Shown here: piece by piece, positions 53,167 to 64,000 of the stretch | Numbering within the stretch: position 1 is the first letter of the stretch | How the letters are laid out: the number at the start of each line of letters is the position of its first letter | DNA from: Rhizobium mesosinicum | GTDB taxonomy: Bacteria > Pseudomonadota > Alphaproteobacteria > Rhizobiales > Rhizobiaceae | Assembly (NCBI RefSeq): GCF_019511345.1 | Contig: NZ_JAEUAK010000006.1 | Location: 272,000-335,999, forward strand | Direction of reading: 5' to 3' | Length of the DNA: 64,000 nt | Position numbers and translations under genes: made by a program | The notes under the pieces: model-generated | Databases searched by the model: none | What the model saw: the letters and a program-made list of their open reading frames with translations, nothing else | Told to the model about the DNA's origin: nothing

Positions 53167-53193
53167 GATGCGGCCGGTTCTTGTGGCCGCATC
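53167..53193 (+). terminator. Hairpin between lysC and ptsP
   Basis: GATGCGGCC and GGCCGCATC form a nine-pair stem with a nine-base loop, followed by an interrupted T-run (TGTTTGTTT). It may end lysC transcripts partially. Confidence 0.5.
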
Positions 53194-53223
53194 AGGTGTT
53201 TGTTTCAGGGAGCTTGAGACGCA

Positions 53224-55491
53224 ATGAGAGACCTTTCCGGCGGTCCGCGCGTATTGCTCAAGCGGTTGCGCGAATTGATGGCGGAGCCACTGGAGCCGCA
53301 GGAGCGACTCGACCGGATCGTGCGTCAGATTGCCAGCAACATGGTAGCGGAGGTTTGCTCCGTTTACGTTCTTCGCGCTGACGGCGTTCTTGAGCTTTAT
53401 GCTACCGAAGGTCTCAATAAGGAAGCCGTCCACCTCTCGCAGCTGAAGATGGGACAGGGTCTCGTCGGCACGATCGCCGCCTCGGCCCAGCCGCTCAATC
53501 TTTCCGACGCGCAGTCGCATCCGGCCTTCCGCTACCTGCCGGAAACGGGCGAAGAGATCTACCATTCCTTCCTTGGCGTGCCGATCCTACGGACGGGGCG
53601 CTCGCTTGGCGTTCTCGTCGTGCAGAACAAGGCAAGCCGCAATTATCGCGACGAAGAGTTGGAAGCGCTCGAGACGACGGCGATGGTTCTCGCCGAGATG
53701 ATCGCGACCGGCGAACTGAAGAAGATCACAAAGCCGGGTCTCGAACTCGATCTTACGCGTTCGGTTACAGTCGATGGCGATACCTATAATGACGGGATCG
53801 GCCTTGGTTACGTCGTTCTCCACGAGCCGCGCATCGTCGTTACCAATCTGCTCAACGAAGATGCGGAGAAGGAAATCCGGCGGCTGGCGGAAGCCATGGG
53901 CTCGCTTAGGATCTCCATCGACGACATGCTGTCGCGCCGCGATGTTTCCATGGAAGGCGAGCACCGCGAAGTGCTCGAGACCTATCGCATGTTCGCCCAC
54001 GACCAGGGCTGGGTTCGCAAGCTGGAAGAGGCGATCCGCAACGGCCTGACGGCGGAGGCGGCTGTCGAGAAGGTCCAGAGCGACACCAAGGCGCGCATGA
54101 TACGCCTGACCGATCCCTATTTGCGCGAACGCATGCACGATTTCGAAGATCTGGCGAACCGGCTGCTGCGCGTATTGACCGGTTATACGGGCCGCACAAC
54201 GGCCGAGGGTTTTCCGAACGACGCGATCGTCCTGGCGCGCGCCATGGGTGCGGCAGAACTCCTCGACTATCCGCGTGCCAATGTACGCGGGCTGGTGTTG
54301 GAAGAAGGCGCGGTGACCAGCCATGTGGTGATCGTCGCACGTGCCATGGGCATTCCTGTTATCGGCCAGGCGGCAGGTGTCGTGGCGCTTGCCGAAAACG
54401 GTGATGCCGTCATTATCGACGGCGACGAAGGGCATGTGCATATCCGGCCGATGCCGGAGCATCAGCGCTCCTATGAAGAGAAGGTGCGCTTCCGCGCCAG
54501 ACGGCAAGAGCAATTCCGGGCGCTGCGTTCCGTTGAGCCGGTCACCCGGGATGGGCAGCGCATCCAGCTTCTGATGAATGCCGGCCTGCTGGTCGATCTG
54601 CCGCAGTTGGCGGAATCCGGAGCGGAGGGTATCGGCCTGTTCCGCACTGAGCTGCAATTCATGATCGCCTCGACCATGCCGAAGGCGGAAGAGCAGGAGA
54701 TGTTCTACCGCAATGTGCTGAAGCAGGCGGGTGGACGTGTCGTGACCTTCCGCACACTTGATATCGGCGGCGACAAGGTTGTTCCTTATTTCCGCGGCCA
54801 TGAGGAAGAGAATCCGGCGCTCGGCTGGCGGGCAATCCGCCTGTCGCTCGATCGGCCGGGACTGTTGCGCACGCAGCTGCGCGCCATGCTCAAGGCCGCG
54901 GCCGGCGCCGAGCTGAAGCTGATGGTGCCGATGGTGACCGAAGTTTCGGAAATCAGGCAGGTGCGCGAACTCCTGCAGAAGGAAGTGCAGCATCTTTCGC
55001 GTTTCGGTCACGGGCTGCCGCGCAAGCTGCAGTTTGGCGCGATGCTGGAAGTGCCGGCACTTCTTTGGCAGCTCGATGAGCTGATGGACGCGGTCGACTT
55101 TGTCTCCGTCGGTTCCAACGATCTCTTCCAGTTCGCCATGGCGGTCGATCGCGGCAATGCGCGGGTTTCCGAGCGTTTCGATCCGCTGGAGCGGCCGTTC
55201 CTGCGTATCCTTCGTGATATCGTACGTGGCGCGGCTCGCAATAAGACACCGGTGACGCTCTGCGGCGAACTGGCGGGCAAGCCGCTTTCGGCCATGGCGT
55301 TGCTCGGTGTCGGGTTCCGTTCGATCTCCATGTCGGCGGCCTCGATCGGACCGGTTAAGGCGATGCTGCTCGGCCTTAACGCCGAGGCTCTGACGAAGGC
55401 CGTCGATGAGGCGCTGGACGACCGGAATGCGACCGTGCCGATGCGCGAGGTGCTTGCCCACTTCGCCGAGAGCCACAATATTCCCCTTTAG
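53224..55491 (+). CDS. ptsP: Nitrogen-PTS enzyme I (phosphoenolpyruvate-protein phosphotransferase)
   Basis: A 755-residue EI-Ntr that starts the nitrogen phosphotransfer chain to NPr and EIIA-Ntr, regulating K+ uptake, nitrogen and carbon responses. An N-terminal GAF domain (about 15-155) is followed by the EI domain; the phosphorylated His is His367 in GAVTSHVVIVARAMG, and the PEP-binding barrel ends in LCGELAGKP with Cys680. GLFRTELQFM and DIGGDKVVPYF are further EI signatures. It lies between lysC and prfA as in other rhizobia. Confidence 0.95.
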   Translation: MRDLSGGPRVLLKRLRELMAEPLEPQERLDRIVRQIASNMVAEVCSVYVLRADGVLELYATEGLNKEAVHLSQLKMGQGLVGTIAASAQPLNLSDAQSHPAFRYLPETGEEIYHSFLGVPILRTGRSLGVLVVQNKASRNYRDEELEALETTAMVLAEMIATGELKKITKPGLELDLTRSVTVDGDTYNDGIGLGYVVLHEPRIVVTNLLNEDAEKEIRRLAEAMGSLRISIDDMLSRRDVSMEGEHREVLETYRMFAHDQGWVRKLEEAIRNGLTAEAAVEKVQSDTKARMIRLTDPYLRERMHDFEDLANRLLRVLTGYTGRTTAEGFPNDAIVLARAMGAAELLDYPRANVRGLVLEEGAVTSHVVIVARAMGIPVIGQAAGVVALAENGDAVIIDGDEGHVHIRPMPEHQRSYEEKVRFRARRQEQFRALRSVEPVTRDGQRIQLLMNAGLLVDLPQLAESGAEGIGLFRTELQFMIASTMPKAEEQEMFYRNVLKQAGGRVVTFRTLDIGGDKVVPYFRGHEEENPALGWRAIRLSLDRPGLLRTQLRAMLKAAAGAELKLMVPMVTEVSEIRQVRELLQKEVQHLSRFGHGLPRKLQFGAMLEVPALLWQLDELMDAVDFVSVGSNDLFQFAMAVDRGNARVSERFDPLERPFLRILRDIVRGAARNKTPVTLCGELAGKPLSAMALLGVGFRSISMSAASIGPVKAMLLGLNAEALTKAVDEALDDRNATVPMREVLAHFAESHNIPL

Positions 55492-55516
55492 ACATATATA
55501 AGAATTGGAGTAAGGG

Positions 55517-56596
55517 GTGGCGAAGCTTCCCATTGAAAAGATGCGCGAGCTTGAGCGCCGCTTCGGCGAGATCGAAGCCCGCATGTCGGCCGGCCCTTCG
55601 GCCGATGTTTATGTAAAGCTCGCATCCGAATATTCCGAATTGCAGCCGGTCGTCACCAAGATCCGCGCCTATCAAAAGGCCATCGGCGAGCTTGCCGATC
55701 TGGAGGTGCTGCTCGAGGACAAGTCTGTCGACCGCGATATGCGCGAGCTTGCCGAACTCGAACTGCCTGATGTGAAGGAGCAGATCGAGGCGTTGGAGAA
55801 CGAAATCCAGATCCTGCTCTTGCCGAAGGACGCTGCCGACGAGAAGAGCGCGATCCTGGAGATTCGCGCCGGTACCGGCGGCAACGAGGCGGCCCTTTTC
55901 GCCGGTGACCTCTTCCGCATGTATGAGCGTTATGCGGCAACGCATGGCTGGAAGGTCGACGTACTTTCGTCGAGTGAGGGCGAAGCCGGGGGGTTCAAGG
56001 AAATCATCGCAACGATCACCGGCAAGGGCGTGTTCGCCAAGCTGAAGTTCGAATCCGGCGTGCACCGCGTGCAGCGTGTACCTGAGACGGAAGCGGGCGG
56101 ACGCATTCACACCTCGGCGGCAACGGTCGCCGTTCTGCCGGAGGCCGAGGAGATCGATATCGAGATTCGGCCGGAAGATATCCGCATCGATACGATGCGC
56201 TCCTCGGGTGCAGGCGGACAGCACGTCAATACGACGGACTCTGCCGTGCGCATCACCCACCTGCCGACGGGCATTGTCGTCACCAGCTCGGAAAAGTCCC
56301 AGCACCAGAACCGCGCCAAGGCCATGCAGGTGCTGCGCTCGCGTCTTTATGATGCCGAGCGGCAGAGGGCCGATAGCGAACGCTCCGCCGACCGGAAGAG
56401 CCAGGTCGGTTCCGGCGACCGTTCCGAACGTATCCGCACCTATAATTTCCCGCAGGGCCGCATCACCGACCATCGCATCAACCTGACGCTCTATAAGCTC
56501 GACCGAATGATGGAAGGTGAAATCGACGAAGTGGTCGACGCCCTGCTGGCCGACTATCAAGCGAGCCAGCTCGCACAGCTTGGTGAACAGCAATGA
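55517..56596 (+). CDS. prfA: Peptide chain release factor 1
   Basis: A 359-residue factor that ends translation at UAA and UAG. The GGQ triplet is residues 233-235 (SGAGGQHVNT), target of PrmC methylation; the codon-reading loop lies in RVPETEAGGRIHTS. Start is GTG 55517 after GGAG. It overlaps prmC by four bases (ATGA), the classic enzyme/substrate pair. Confidence 0.97.
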   Translation: MAKLPIEKMRELERRFGEIEARMSAGPSADVYVKLASEYSELQPVVTKIRAYQKAIGELADLEVLLEDKSVDRDMRELAELELPDVKEQIEALENEIQILLLPKDAADEKSAILEIRAGTGGNEAALFAGDLFRMYERYAATHGWKVDVLSSSEGEAGGFKEIIATITGKGVFAKLKFESGVHRVQRVPETEAGGRIHTSAATVAVLPEAEEIDIEIRPEDIRIDTMRSSGAGGQHVNTTDSAVRITHLPTGIVVTSSEKSQHQNRAKAMQVLRSRLYDAERQRADSERSADRKSQVGSGDRSERIRTYNFPQGRITDHRINLTLYKLDRMMEGEIDEVVDALLADYQASQLAQLGEQQ

Positions 56597-57462
56597 CCGT
56601 GTCGGGGCCGACGGTTTCCGAGATGCTTGCCGAGGCTAGGCGCCGTTTCACGGAGGCGGGCATAGCCGATCCACAGACAGATGCGCGGTTGCTGATTTCG
56701 GGACTGCTGAAGCTGTCGCCGACAGAGATGCTGACGGCAGGTCGCCAGTCGGTTTCGGGGGAACAGGCAGGCAGTATCGGCCGCGCAATCGAAAGGCGGC
56801 TGAAGCACGAGCCGGTGCATCGCATTCTCGGAGAGCGGGAATTTTACGGCCTGCCGCTTTTGCTGTCCGCCGGCACGCTGGAGCCGCGGCCTGATACGGA
56901 AATTCTTGTCGATACGATCATTCCTTATCTGCGTGATCTTGCAAAGACGGAAAGCAATGTCCATATTCTCGATGTAGGAACCGGGACTGGAGCGATTTGC
57001 CTTGCGCTCCTCAATGAGTGTCCGGAAGCATCAGGCATCGGCAGCGACATTTCGATCGATGCACTTGAGACGGCAAGATCAAACGCAGAAAGAAACGGAT
57101 TGCAGGATCGATTCACGACCATTCGGTCGAATTGGTTAGAGAACATCCGCGGGACGTTTCATGCGATTGTCTCAAATCCGCCCTATATTGCTTCCAAAAC
57201 CATTCATGATCTCGCTCCCGAAGTGACGAAATTTGATCCGGCTGCAGCTCTGGATGGTGGCTCGGATGGGCTTGACGCTTACAAAGCCATAGCCAAGGAT
57301 GCGGCGAGGTTCGTACGGCCAAATGGAGTCGTCGGACTGGAAATCGGCTACGATCAGCGAAACGATGTGACGGCGATCTTTGAAGCAGAAGGCTTCAAGT
57401 GCCTCAAATCCGTGAGAGATTATGGTCAGAATGACAGAGTGCTCGTGTTCTCGCCGGCATGA
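56593..57462 (+). CDS. prmC: Release factor glutamine methyltransferase
   Basis: A 289-residue enzyme that methylates the glutamine of the GGQ motif of release factors. The SAM motif is ILDVGTGTGAICLALL and the catalytic NPPY is residues 195-198 (SNPPYIASK). Length is normal. From about base 57000 to its end the gene is visibly richer in A/T and in codons uncommon in the neighbours, unlike its first half; the protein is still intact. It overlaps prfA by four bases. Confidence 0.94.
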   Translation: MTVSGPTVSEMLAEARRRFTEAGIADPQTDARLLISGLLKLSPTEMLTAGRQSVSGEQAGSIGRAIERRLKHEPVHRILGEREFYGLPLLLSAGTLEPRPDTEILVDTIIPYLRDLAKTESNVHILDVGTGTGAICLALLNECPEASGIGSDISIDALETARSNAERNGLQDRFTTIRSNWLENIRGTFHAIVSNPPYIASKTIHDLAPEVTKFDPAAALDGGSDGLDAYKAIAKDAARFVRPNGVVGLEIGYDQRNDVTAIFEAEGFKCLKSVRDYGQNDRVLVFSPA

Positions 57463-57808
57463 CCGGCGACAAATTGCAGCATCGAACTGGACATTATTGC
57501 TGTTGCGAAGAAAAGGCTTGGATTTCCTGAGGAAGCAATATAGGTTGCCCTTACGCGTTGGGCACATAGGAATGAACGAGATTCGTTCGGTACTTGCTCA
57601 GCCTCGGGGGTCTGCTCTTTTAGACGAGAGTTTCAAAGGTTGAACACGACCCAATGCGTGAATCAGTCAAACTGACTTGAAGACAAGCGGCAGGTCGGCG
57701 CGAAGGCGCACTATGCTTGCGGCACGAAGGCCCTGATCCGGATGAACCGGTCTTGGCGATTGGTGCCATGTATCAAATCACAAACAGAAGAATTCAGGTG
57801 AACGATCG
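57463..57808. other. 346-base intergenic region after prmC
   Basis: No convincing gene. The left part continues the A/T-rich composition of the prmC end. Short open frames occur but lack ribosome-binding sites. No U-tract terminator or known RNA motif was recognised. The AT content and size could hide a small RNA. Confidence 0.4.
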
Positions 57809-58519
57809 ATGAGGCCAGGACAGCAGAACAAGCGCGGTCGAGGGCGTGGCAATAACAACAACAATAACAATGGCGGCGGTGGAAATAACAATAACAACAA
57901 TTTCAACCGCAAGGGCGGAAACCCGCTGACCCGGACTTATGACAGCTCCGGCCCCGATGTGAAAATCCGCGGCACTGCCCAGCACATAGCTGAAAAATAT
58001 GCGCAGCTTGCTCGTGACGCCCAAAGTTCCGGCGACCGCGTCATAGCTGAGAACTATCTGCAGCATGCTGAACACTACAACCGCATCATTGCTGCCGCAC
58101 AGGCGCAGATGCAGGAACGCTTCCAGCGCGATGATCGCCACGACTTTAACGATCGCGATAATGCGGACCGTGACGGTGATGAACTGGACACGGCGGATAG
58201 TGACGACGTCGTCATCGTTCAGCCGCCCCACCAGCAACAGCGCGAACAGCAGCGGCCAGCTGCCGCAGCACCGGTGCCCGCACAGTCTCAGGCGGAGGTG
58301 ATCGACGGTACCGGCCCGCAGCCGGATATCGAAGGTATCCCTGCCGAAGTCGCGATGGAGGAGGAAGGCTCTGCTGCGCCGCAGCGCGAGCGACAGCCTC
58401 GCCGCCGCAACGCAGGCAGCCGTCCGCGCCGTCCGCGCCGCGGTGCTGAAGGTGAGGCCGCCGGCGAGGAAGGTGCTTCCGCCGAAGCGCCGGTTCTGGC
58501 TGAAGCTGCTTCCGAATAA
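57809..58519 (+). CDS. DUF4167 protein with asparagine repeats
   Basis: A 236-residue protein. After MRPGQQNKRGRGR comes a low-complexity tract (seven Asn, four Gly, six Asn, about 15-32), then the DUF4167 domain with NPLTRTYDSSGPDVKIRG and AQHIAEKYAQLARDAQSSGDR (about 38-85), then an Asp-rich and a Gln/Pro-rich region and an Arg/Pro-rich basic end (RRRNAGSRPRRPRRG). The basic ends suggest nucleic-acid binding, as proposed for this alphaproteobacterial family; function unproven. A terminator follows. Confidence 0.88.
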   Translation: MRPGQQNKRGRGRGNNNNNNNGGGGNNNNNNFNRKGGNPLTRTYDSSGPDVKIRGTAQHIAEKYAQLARDAQSSGDRVIAENYLQHAEHYNRIIAAAQAQMQERFQRDDRHDFNDRDNADRDGDELDTADSDDVVIVQPPHQQQREQQRPAAAAPVPAQSQAEVIDGTGPQPDIEGIPAEVAMEEEGSAAPQRERQPRRRNAGSRPRRPRRGAEGEAAGEEGASAEAPVLAEAASE

Positions 58520-58544
58520 ACTTGTTTCACGTGCGGAATCTGAA

Positions 58545-58575
58545 AGGCTGCCCTTCGGGTGGCCTTTTCTTTTTT
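58545..58575 (+). terminator. Rho-independent terminator of the DUF4167 gene
   Basis: AGGCTGCCC-TTC-GGGTGGCCT pairs along nine positions (two G-T wobbles) and is followed by TTT-C-TTTTTT. Confidence 0.88.
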
Positions 58576-58900
58576 GCGCGTCGCGTTGCCCTTGCCGCTG
58601 CGGGGCCGGAGGAGCGTCATGGGGTTCCTCGCCTGGGGGTGCGACCAAGGCGACTTCAGCACTAATTAGGTGCCGCCAGGCGTCGTCGGTGGGCAAATAG
58701 CGTCTGCGAAGGAGGTGCTCGCGGGCGTCAGTTTTCCGGTGTCTTACCCCTTTAAACTCTCCGGATTCTCCACCATATCCTGACCAGATCGTTTGCCGCA
58801 AATCCTAATGGCGACAAACAGGGCTTGCCTTTTGAGGGAGCTCAATCTCAATCATCGGTCTGTGCCTTATGAAGGGCAGGGCGATTCATGGAGGTAACAT
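58576..58900. other. 325-base region upstream of clpB
   Basis: No gene is supported. Heat-shock control of clpB is expected, and CTTGCC at about 58824 with CTCAAT 17 bases on is a poor match to the RpoH consensus. A GGAGG lies just before the clpB start. Confidence 0.35.
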
Positions 58901-61504
<2,604 letters not shown>

Positions 61505-61527
61505 GGCCGCGCAAACGAGAATTGGAG

Positions 61528-61560
61528 TGGCGGCTTTCGGGGCCGCCATTTTCGTTTCTT
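61528..61560 (+). terminator. Rho-independent terminator of clpB
   Basis: TGGCGGC and GCCGCCA form a seven-pair stem with a TTTCGGG loop, followed by TTTTCGTTTCTT. It is bases 24-56 after the clpB stop. Confidence 0.85.
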
Positions 61561-61573
61561 CGGAAAGGGAGAG

Positions 61574-63499
61574 TTATTTGCTCGCGACCTGATCCGAGGC
61601 GGGCTGATTGTTCAGCAGCGTATCGATGCGCTTGCGCTCATCCTCGAACTTGGCGAGCGCATCGCCCTGGAGCGACTTGCCGCCCGGCAGGCGGATGCGC
61701 AGCGGGTCGACCTTGGTGCCGTTGACGATCAATTCGTAGTGCAGGTGCGGGCCGGTGGATTCGCCTGTAGTACCCACCCAGCCGATGACCTGGCCTTGTC
61801 GCACCTTGGCGCCCGGCACGATACCCTTGGCGATGGCGCTCTGGTGGTTATAGGAGGATTCATAGCCATTGGCGTGGCGGACGATCGTCTGGTTGCCGTA
61901 GCCGCCGGAATCCCAGCCGGCCTTTTCGACAGTACCGTTACCGGCTGCGATAATCGCTGTGCCGCGCGGGGCTGCCCAGTCGACGCCAGTATGCATGCGA
62001 GCGAAGCCGAGGATCGGGTGGCGGCGCATGCCGAAGCCGGACTTGAAAATACCGTTCGGGACAGGATTGCGTAGCAGGAACTGCCGGATGCTCTTACCGT
62101 CCTGATCGAAGTAGTCGATCGTGCCGTCTTCCGGGTCCTGAAAGCGGTAGAAGCGCGTCAACGTATCGCCGAAGCGGGCGTTGACATAGAGAAGGTCGGA
62201 ATCCTCCGTCGCCTGGCCGTTGGTGTCGGCCACGGAGAAGAAGGCTTCGAGGTAATCCGTCGGCTTCAACTGCGCCTGGAAATCGACATTGCTGGCGAGC
62301 AGCTTGATGATCAGCGCCGTCATGTCCTTCGTCATGCCATAGGAAAGGGCTGCGCGGTAAATGCCGTCATAGACGCGCGGCAGGTTCTGACCGGCGGACG
62401 GGGCGAAGGAATTGTCCTCGAAAGCGGTGGCGATCGCGTCCAGCATCGGCGGCTCGCTGCCGGCCACGAAACGGCCCTTGTCGTCGAGCGCGACGGTGAC
62501 GAGATGGCGCGTGCCACGATAGACACTGGCGCGGATGATCTTTGCCTGCTCGCCCTTCTGGATGATACCGATGCGCAGGACGTCGCCCTTCGAGAGCGTA
62601 TCGGTGCCGAACAGTGGGGCGATATAGCCGGACATGCCGTCTGCCTGTAACTGCGGATAGCCGGAATCGGAAAGCGCCTTGGCGATTGTCGTATCCTGGC
62701 GCACAGGCAGGATGTCGTCGGCGAATTCCTCGGTCTGCGGCGTAATGGATTCCGGTGCCGAGACCGTCATGTTCTGTTCGAGCACGCGTGCCGCAAGGCC
62801 GGCGGTGAGGTCGACGTCGTTGTCCTCGGCCGAGAAGCGGCGTGGATCCACATAATAGAGAGCTGCAAGCTGGGCATTTCCGTCTGTCAGAACGGAGCCG
62901 TTGGAGCGGACGTTCTCCTCGACCTCGTCAAGCGAGAGTCCAGGGGCCATGTTGAGGTTGGATTTGCCGGTCGGGAACGGTACAGTCTTCAGCGCCACTT
63001 CGGATTCAACATCGGAACCGTAAATCGCACCGGTGCGGCTTTGCGGTGCCGGCTGCGGCTCGTCGGCCGAGAAGATCGCGAGGGGATCGAAGTCCGGATA
63101 ATCCTCGGTCGCGACGTGATTGGCAGCCAACATCATCTTCACATGGGAGAAGGGTTGGCGGCGTACGACTTCCTTCTCGCCGTCGTGGACGACGGTCGAG
63201 ACTTCCATGATGGCGCGGTCGGATGGTTTGGCTGCGATGACGGGGGCGATCAGACGGCTGCCGCGGGTAACAGACGTGTCCTGATGTGCGTCGGCCGATG
63301 CGCTTGCATAGGCCTCGGCCGGGATTGCCAGTTGCTGCCGGCCATCGAGGGCAGCAAAAAGCGCAACACCCATGAGGATCGATGAGGTAATGCCTGTGAG
63401 GAACGTGCCCGAAAGCCAGCGAAGCGAAACTTCGCGTCGGTCGGGCGCACGTCGCCCGTCTGCCAGAAGCGGAGGCTCGCTGCCGAGCGAGCGGATCAT
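61574..63499 (-). CDS. M23-family metallopeptidase (membrane-anchored)
   Basis: A 641-residue envelope protein with one N-terminal helix (FLTGITSSILMGVALFAAL, about 32-50), a long periplasmic part, and a C-terminal M23 domain (about 490-600). Zinc ligands are in HTGVDWAAPRG (His, Asp) and the HLH of GPHLHYEL. It would cut peptidoglycan cross-links or regulate amidases. ATG 63499 (MIRSLG) has GGAG six bases upstream; a longer frame to ATG 63598 adds 33 residues with no such site. It converges with clpB. Confidence 0.88.
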   Translation of the reverse strand: MIRSLGSEPPLLADGRRAPDRREVSLRWLSGTFLTGITSSILMGVALFAALDGRQQLAIPAEAYASASADAHQDTSVTRGSRLIAPVIAAKPSDRAIMEVSTVVHDGEKEVVRRQPFSHVKMMLAANHVATEDYPDFDPLAIFSADEPQPAPQSRTGAIYGSDVESEVALKTVPFPTGKSNLNMAPGLSLDEVEENVRSNGSVLTDGNAQLAALYYVDPRRFSAEDNDVDLTAGLAARVLEQNMTVSAPESITPQTEEFADDILPVRQDTTIAKALSDSGYPQLQADGMSGYIAPLFGTDTLSKGDVLRIGIIQKGEQAKIIRASVYRGTRHLVTVALDDKGRFVAGSEPPMLDAIATAFEDNSFAPSAGQNLPRVYDGIYRAALSYGMTKDMTALIIKLLASNVDFQAQLKPTDYLEAFFSVADTNGQATEDSDLLYVNARFGDTLTRFYRFQDPEDGTIDYFDQDGKSIRQFLLRNPVPNGIFKSGFGMRRHPILGFARMHTGVDWAAPRGTAIIAAGNGTVEKAGWDSGGYGNQTIVRHANGYESSYNHQSAIAKGIVPGAKVRQGQVIGWVGTTGESTGPHLHYELIVNGTKVDPLRIRLPGGKSLQGDALAKFEDERKRIDTLLNNQPASDQVASK

Positions 63500-63875
63500 C
63501 ATTTTCTCCGTCATCATGGCAGGGGAGTTCGCATCCTTACATTCGATGTCGTTACAGGCATCCGCGGGCCGCTCCTGGCTGGGGCGAAAGATGTGCATAT
63601 TTTGAGCACTGAAGTCAAATCACACCGGAATAGGCATTCTGCGCCTGTATGCCTGCGTGAATCGTGCGTGTTTCCTCTGACCAGCAGAATGTGATGATGT
63701 CGGGGCGAAGATGATCAAAATCGTATCTTCCACAGCAAAACCGACAAGTAGTCATGTTTTTCGGATTTTCCCGCGTAATCGGAATCCGGGAAACAAGCGG
63801 CTTTTTGCAGCCGATATAAAATCTTCTGTAGAAACAATGGGATGGAAGAAAAATGATTTTTTCGAAAAAGGGCTG
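63500..63875. other. A/T-rich intergenic region near the right edge
   Basis: No gene is supported; a 68-codon plus-strand frame at 63711-63917 runs through the promoter described next and has no ribosome-binding site. From about 63710 A/T tracts such as AAAAATGATTTTTTCGAAAAA (63849-63869, in shortened form) stand before the promoter as an UP-like element. Confidence 0.45.
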
Positions 63876-63905
63876 TTGACTGTTTTGGTTTGGTGGGATT
63901 ATAAG
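63876..63905 (+). promoter_or_regulatory. Strong promoter, probably of an rRNA operon beyond the window
   Basis: TTGACT (63876-63881) is followed after 17 bases by TTATAA (63899-63904), then the GC-rich discriminator GCCC. An A/T-rich UP-like tract lies just upstream. Downstream the sequence reads as a GC-rich untranslated leader without start codons in a good context. This combination is typical of stable-RNA promoters, and the leader resembles rhizobial 16S leaders as I recall. No rRNA itself is in the window. Confidence 0.6.
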
Positions 63906-64000
63906 CCCACTCACTGACGAGGGCGGCGGCGCTGCTGGCGACGAAGTTTCTCGTTCTTAAGAAATCAAGCGGATTGGCGGATGCTGGTTTGTTGCTCTGG

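Noticed and set aside
53587..55584. 665-codon open frame antisense to ptsP
   Set aside because: Shadow of ptsP caused by GC-rich third positions.
55376..56593. 405-codon open frame antisense to prfA
   Set aside because: Shadow of prfA; no recognisable family.
58820..58860. Possible RpoH (heat-shock) promoter before clpB
   Set aside because: CTTGCC-N17-CTCAAT deviates from the CTTGAA/CCCAT-type consensus at too many positions to report as a site.
63711..63917. 68-codon plus-strand frame near the right edge
   Set aside because: No ribosome-binding site, A/T-rich non-coding composition, and it runs through the strong promoter at 63876-63905.

Overview
This window looks like a stretch of core chromosome from a Rhizobium species, most likely of the etli/leguminosarum group (order Hyphomicrobiales). 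The reasons are a GC-rich sequence, strong third-position bias on both strands, a recognisable rhizobial gene order (ftsE/ftsX, hpt-cpdR, argH-lptM-lysA-TIGR02302, etfB-etfA-hbdA, ubiG/lysC/ptsP/prfA/prmC, clpB-M23 peptidase), rhizobial families (BA14K, DUF4167, DUF2125, DUF1178) and two copies of a RIME-like intergenic repeat. Species assignment is inference from memory of the families, not from a search.

Layout. 1-6.8 kb: the end of a drug/metabolite exporter, a cupin, glyoxalase II, a methyltransferase, the hisC-tyrC aromatic/histidine pair with an acetyltransferase, a DUF2125 protein and a ChaC-like cyclotransferase. 6.8-12.2 kb: an acyltransferase, a DUF218 protein, the FtsEX division ABC transporter, a membrane protein, hpt and the cell-cycle response regulator cpdR. 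12.3-18.8 kb: an argH-lptM-lysA-TIGR02302 operon, divergent from tlpA. 18.8-25.4 kb: an etfBA-hbdA fatty-acid/ketone operon ending in an unrecorded 30-residue membrane ORF, then rhomboid, cobalamin adenosyltransferase, twin-TM protein, SDR and a YihY protein. 25.4-31.5 kb: gluQRS, an AlkA-type glycosylase, an HNH endonuclease, dsbB, YqaA, a cation/proton antiporter with a cyclic-nucleotide-binding tail and a small secreted protein. 31.6-36.7 kb: tRNA-Leu(CAA), an MFS transporter with a divergent TetR regulator and two clear operators, an aldo/keto reductase and an acyl-CoA synthetase.

36.7-51.5 kb: an acetyltransferase/flippase pair likely for surface polysaccharide, secA, a parvulin-argJ-GNAT-mutT cluster, an orphan Flp pilin, a methyltransferase, comF-grxC-nitrilase-DUF1178, ubiG and a BA14K protein. 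51.8-63.5 kb: lysC, ptsP, prfA, prmC, a DUF4167 protein, clpB and an M23 peptidase. The right edge carries an AT-rich upstream tract and a near-consensus promoter with a GC-rich leader, which I read as the promoter of an rRNA operon starting just outside the window.

I found no CRISPR array, transposase, integrase, phage, toxin-antitoxin or defence locus, and no candidate for a wholly new multi-gene system. The most useful new observations are regulatory or small-scale: a LiuR-like operator/promoter before etfB, paired TetR operators, covarying RIME-like repeats, a small membrane ORF with a good ribosome-binding site, head-to-head gene starts, and the putative rRNA promoter. Many long antisense reading frames exist but are codon-bias shadows and were left out.
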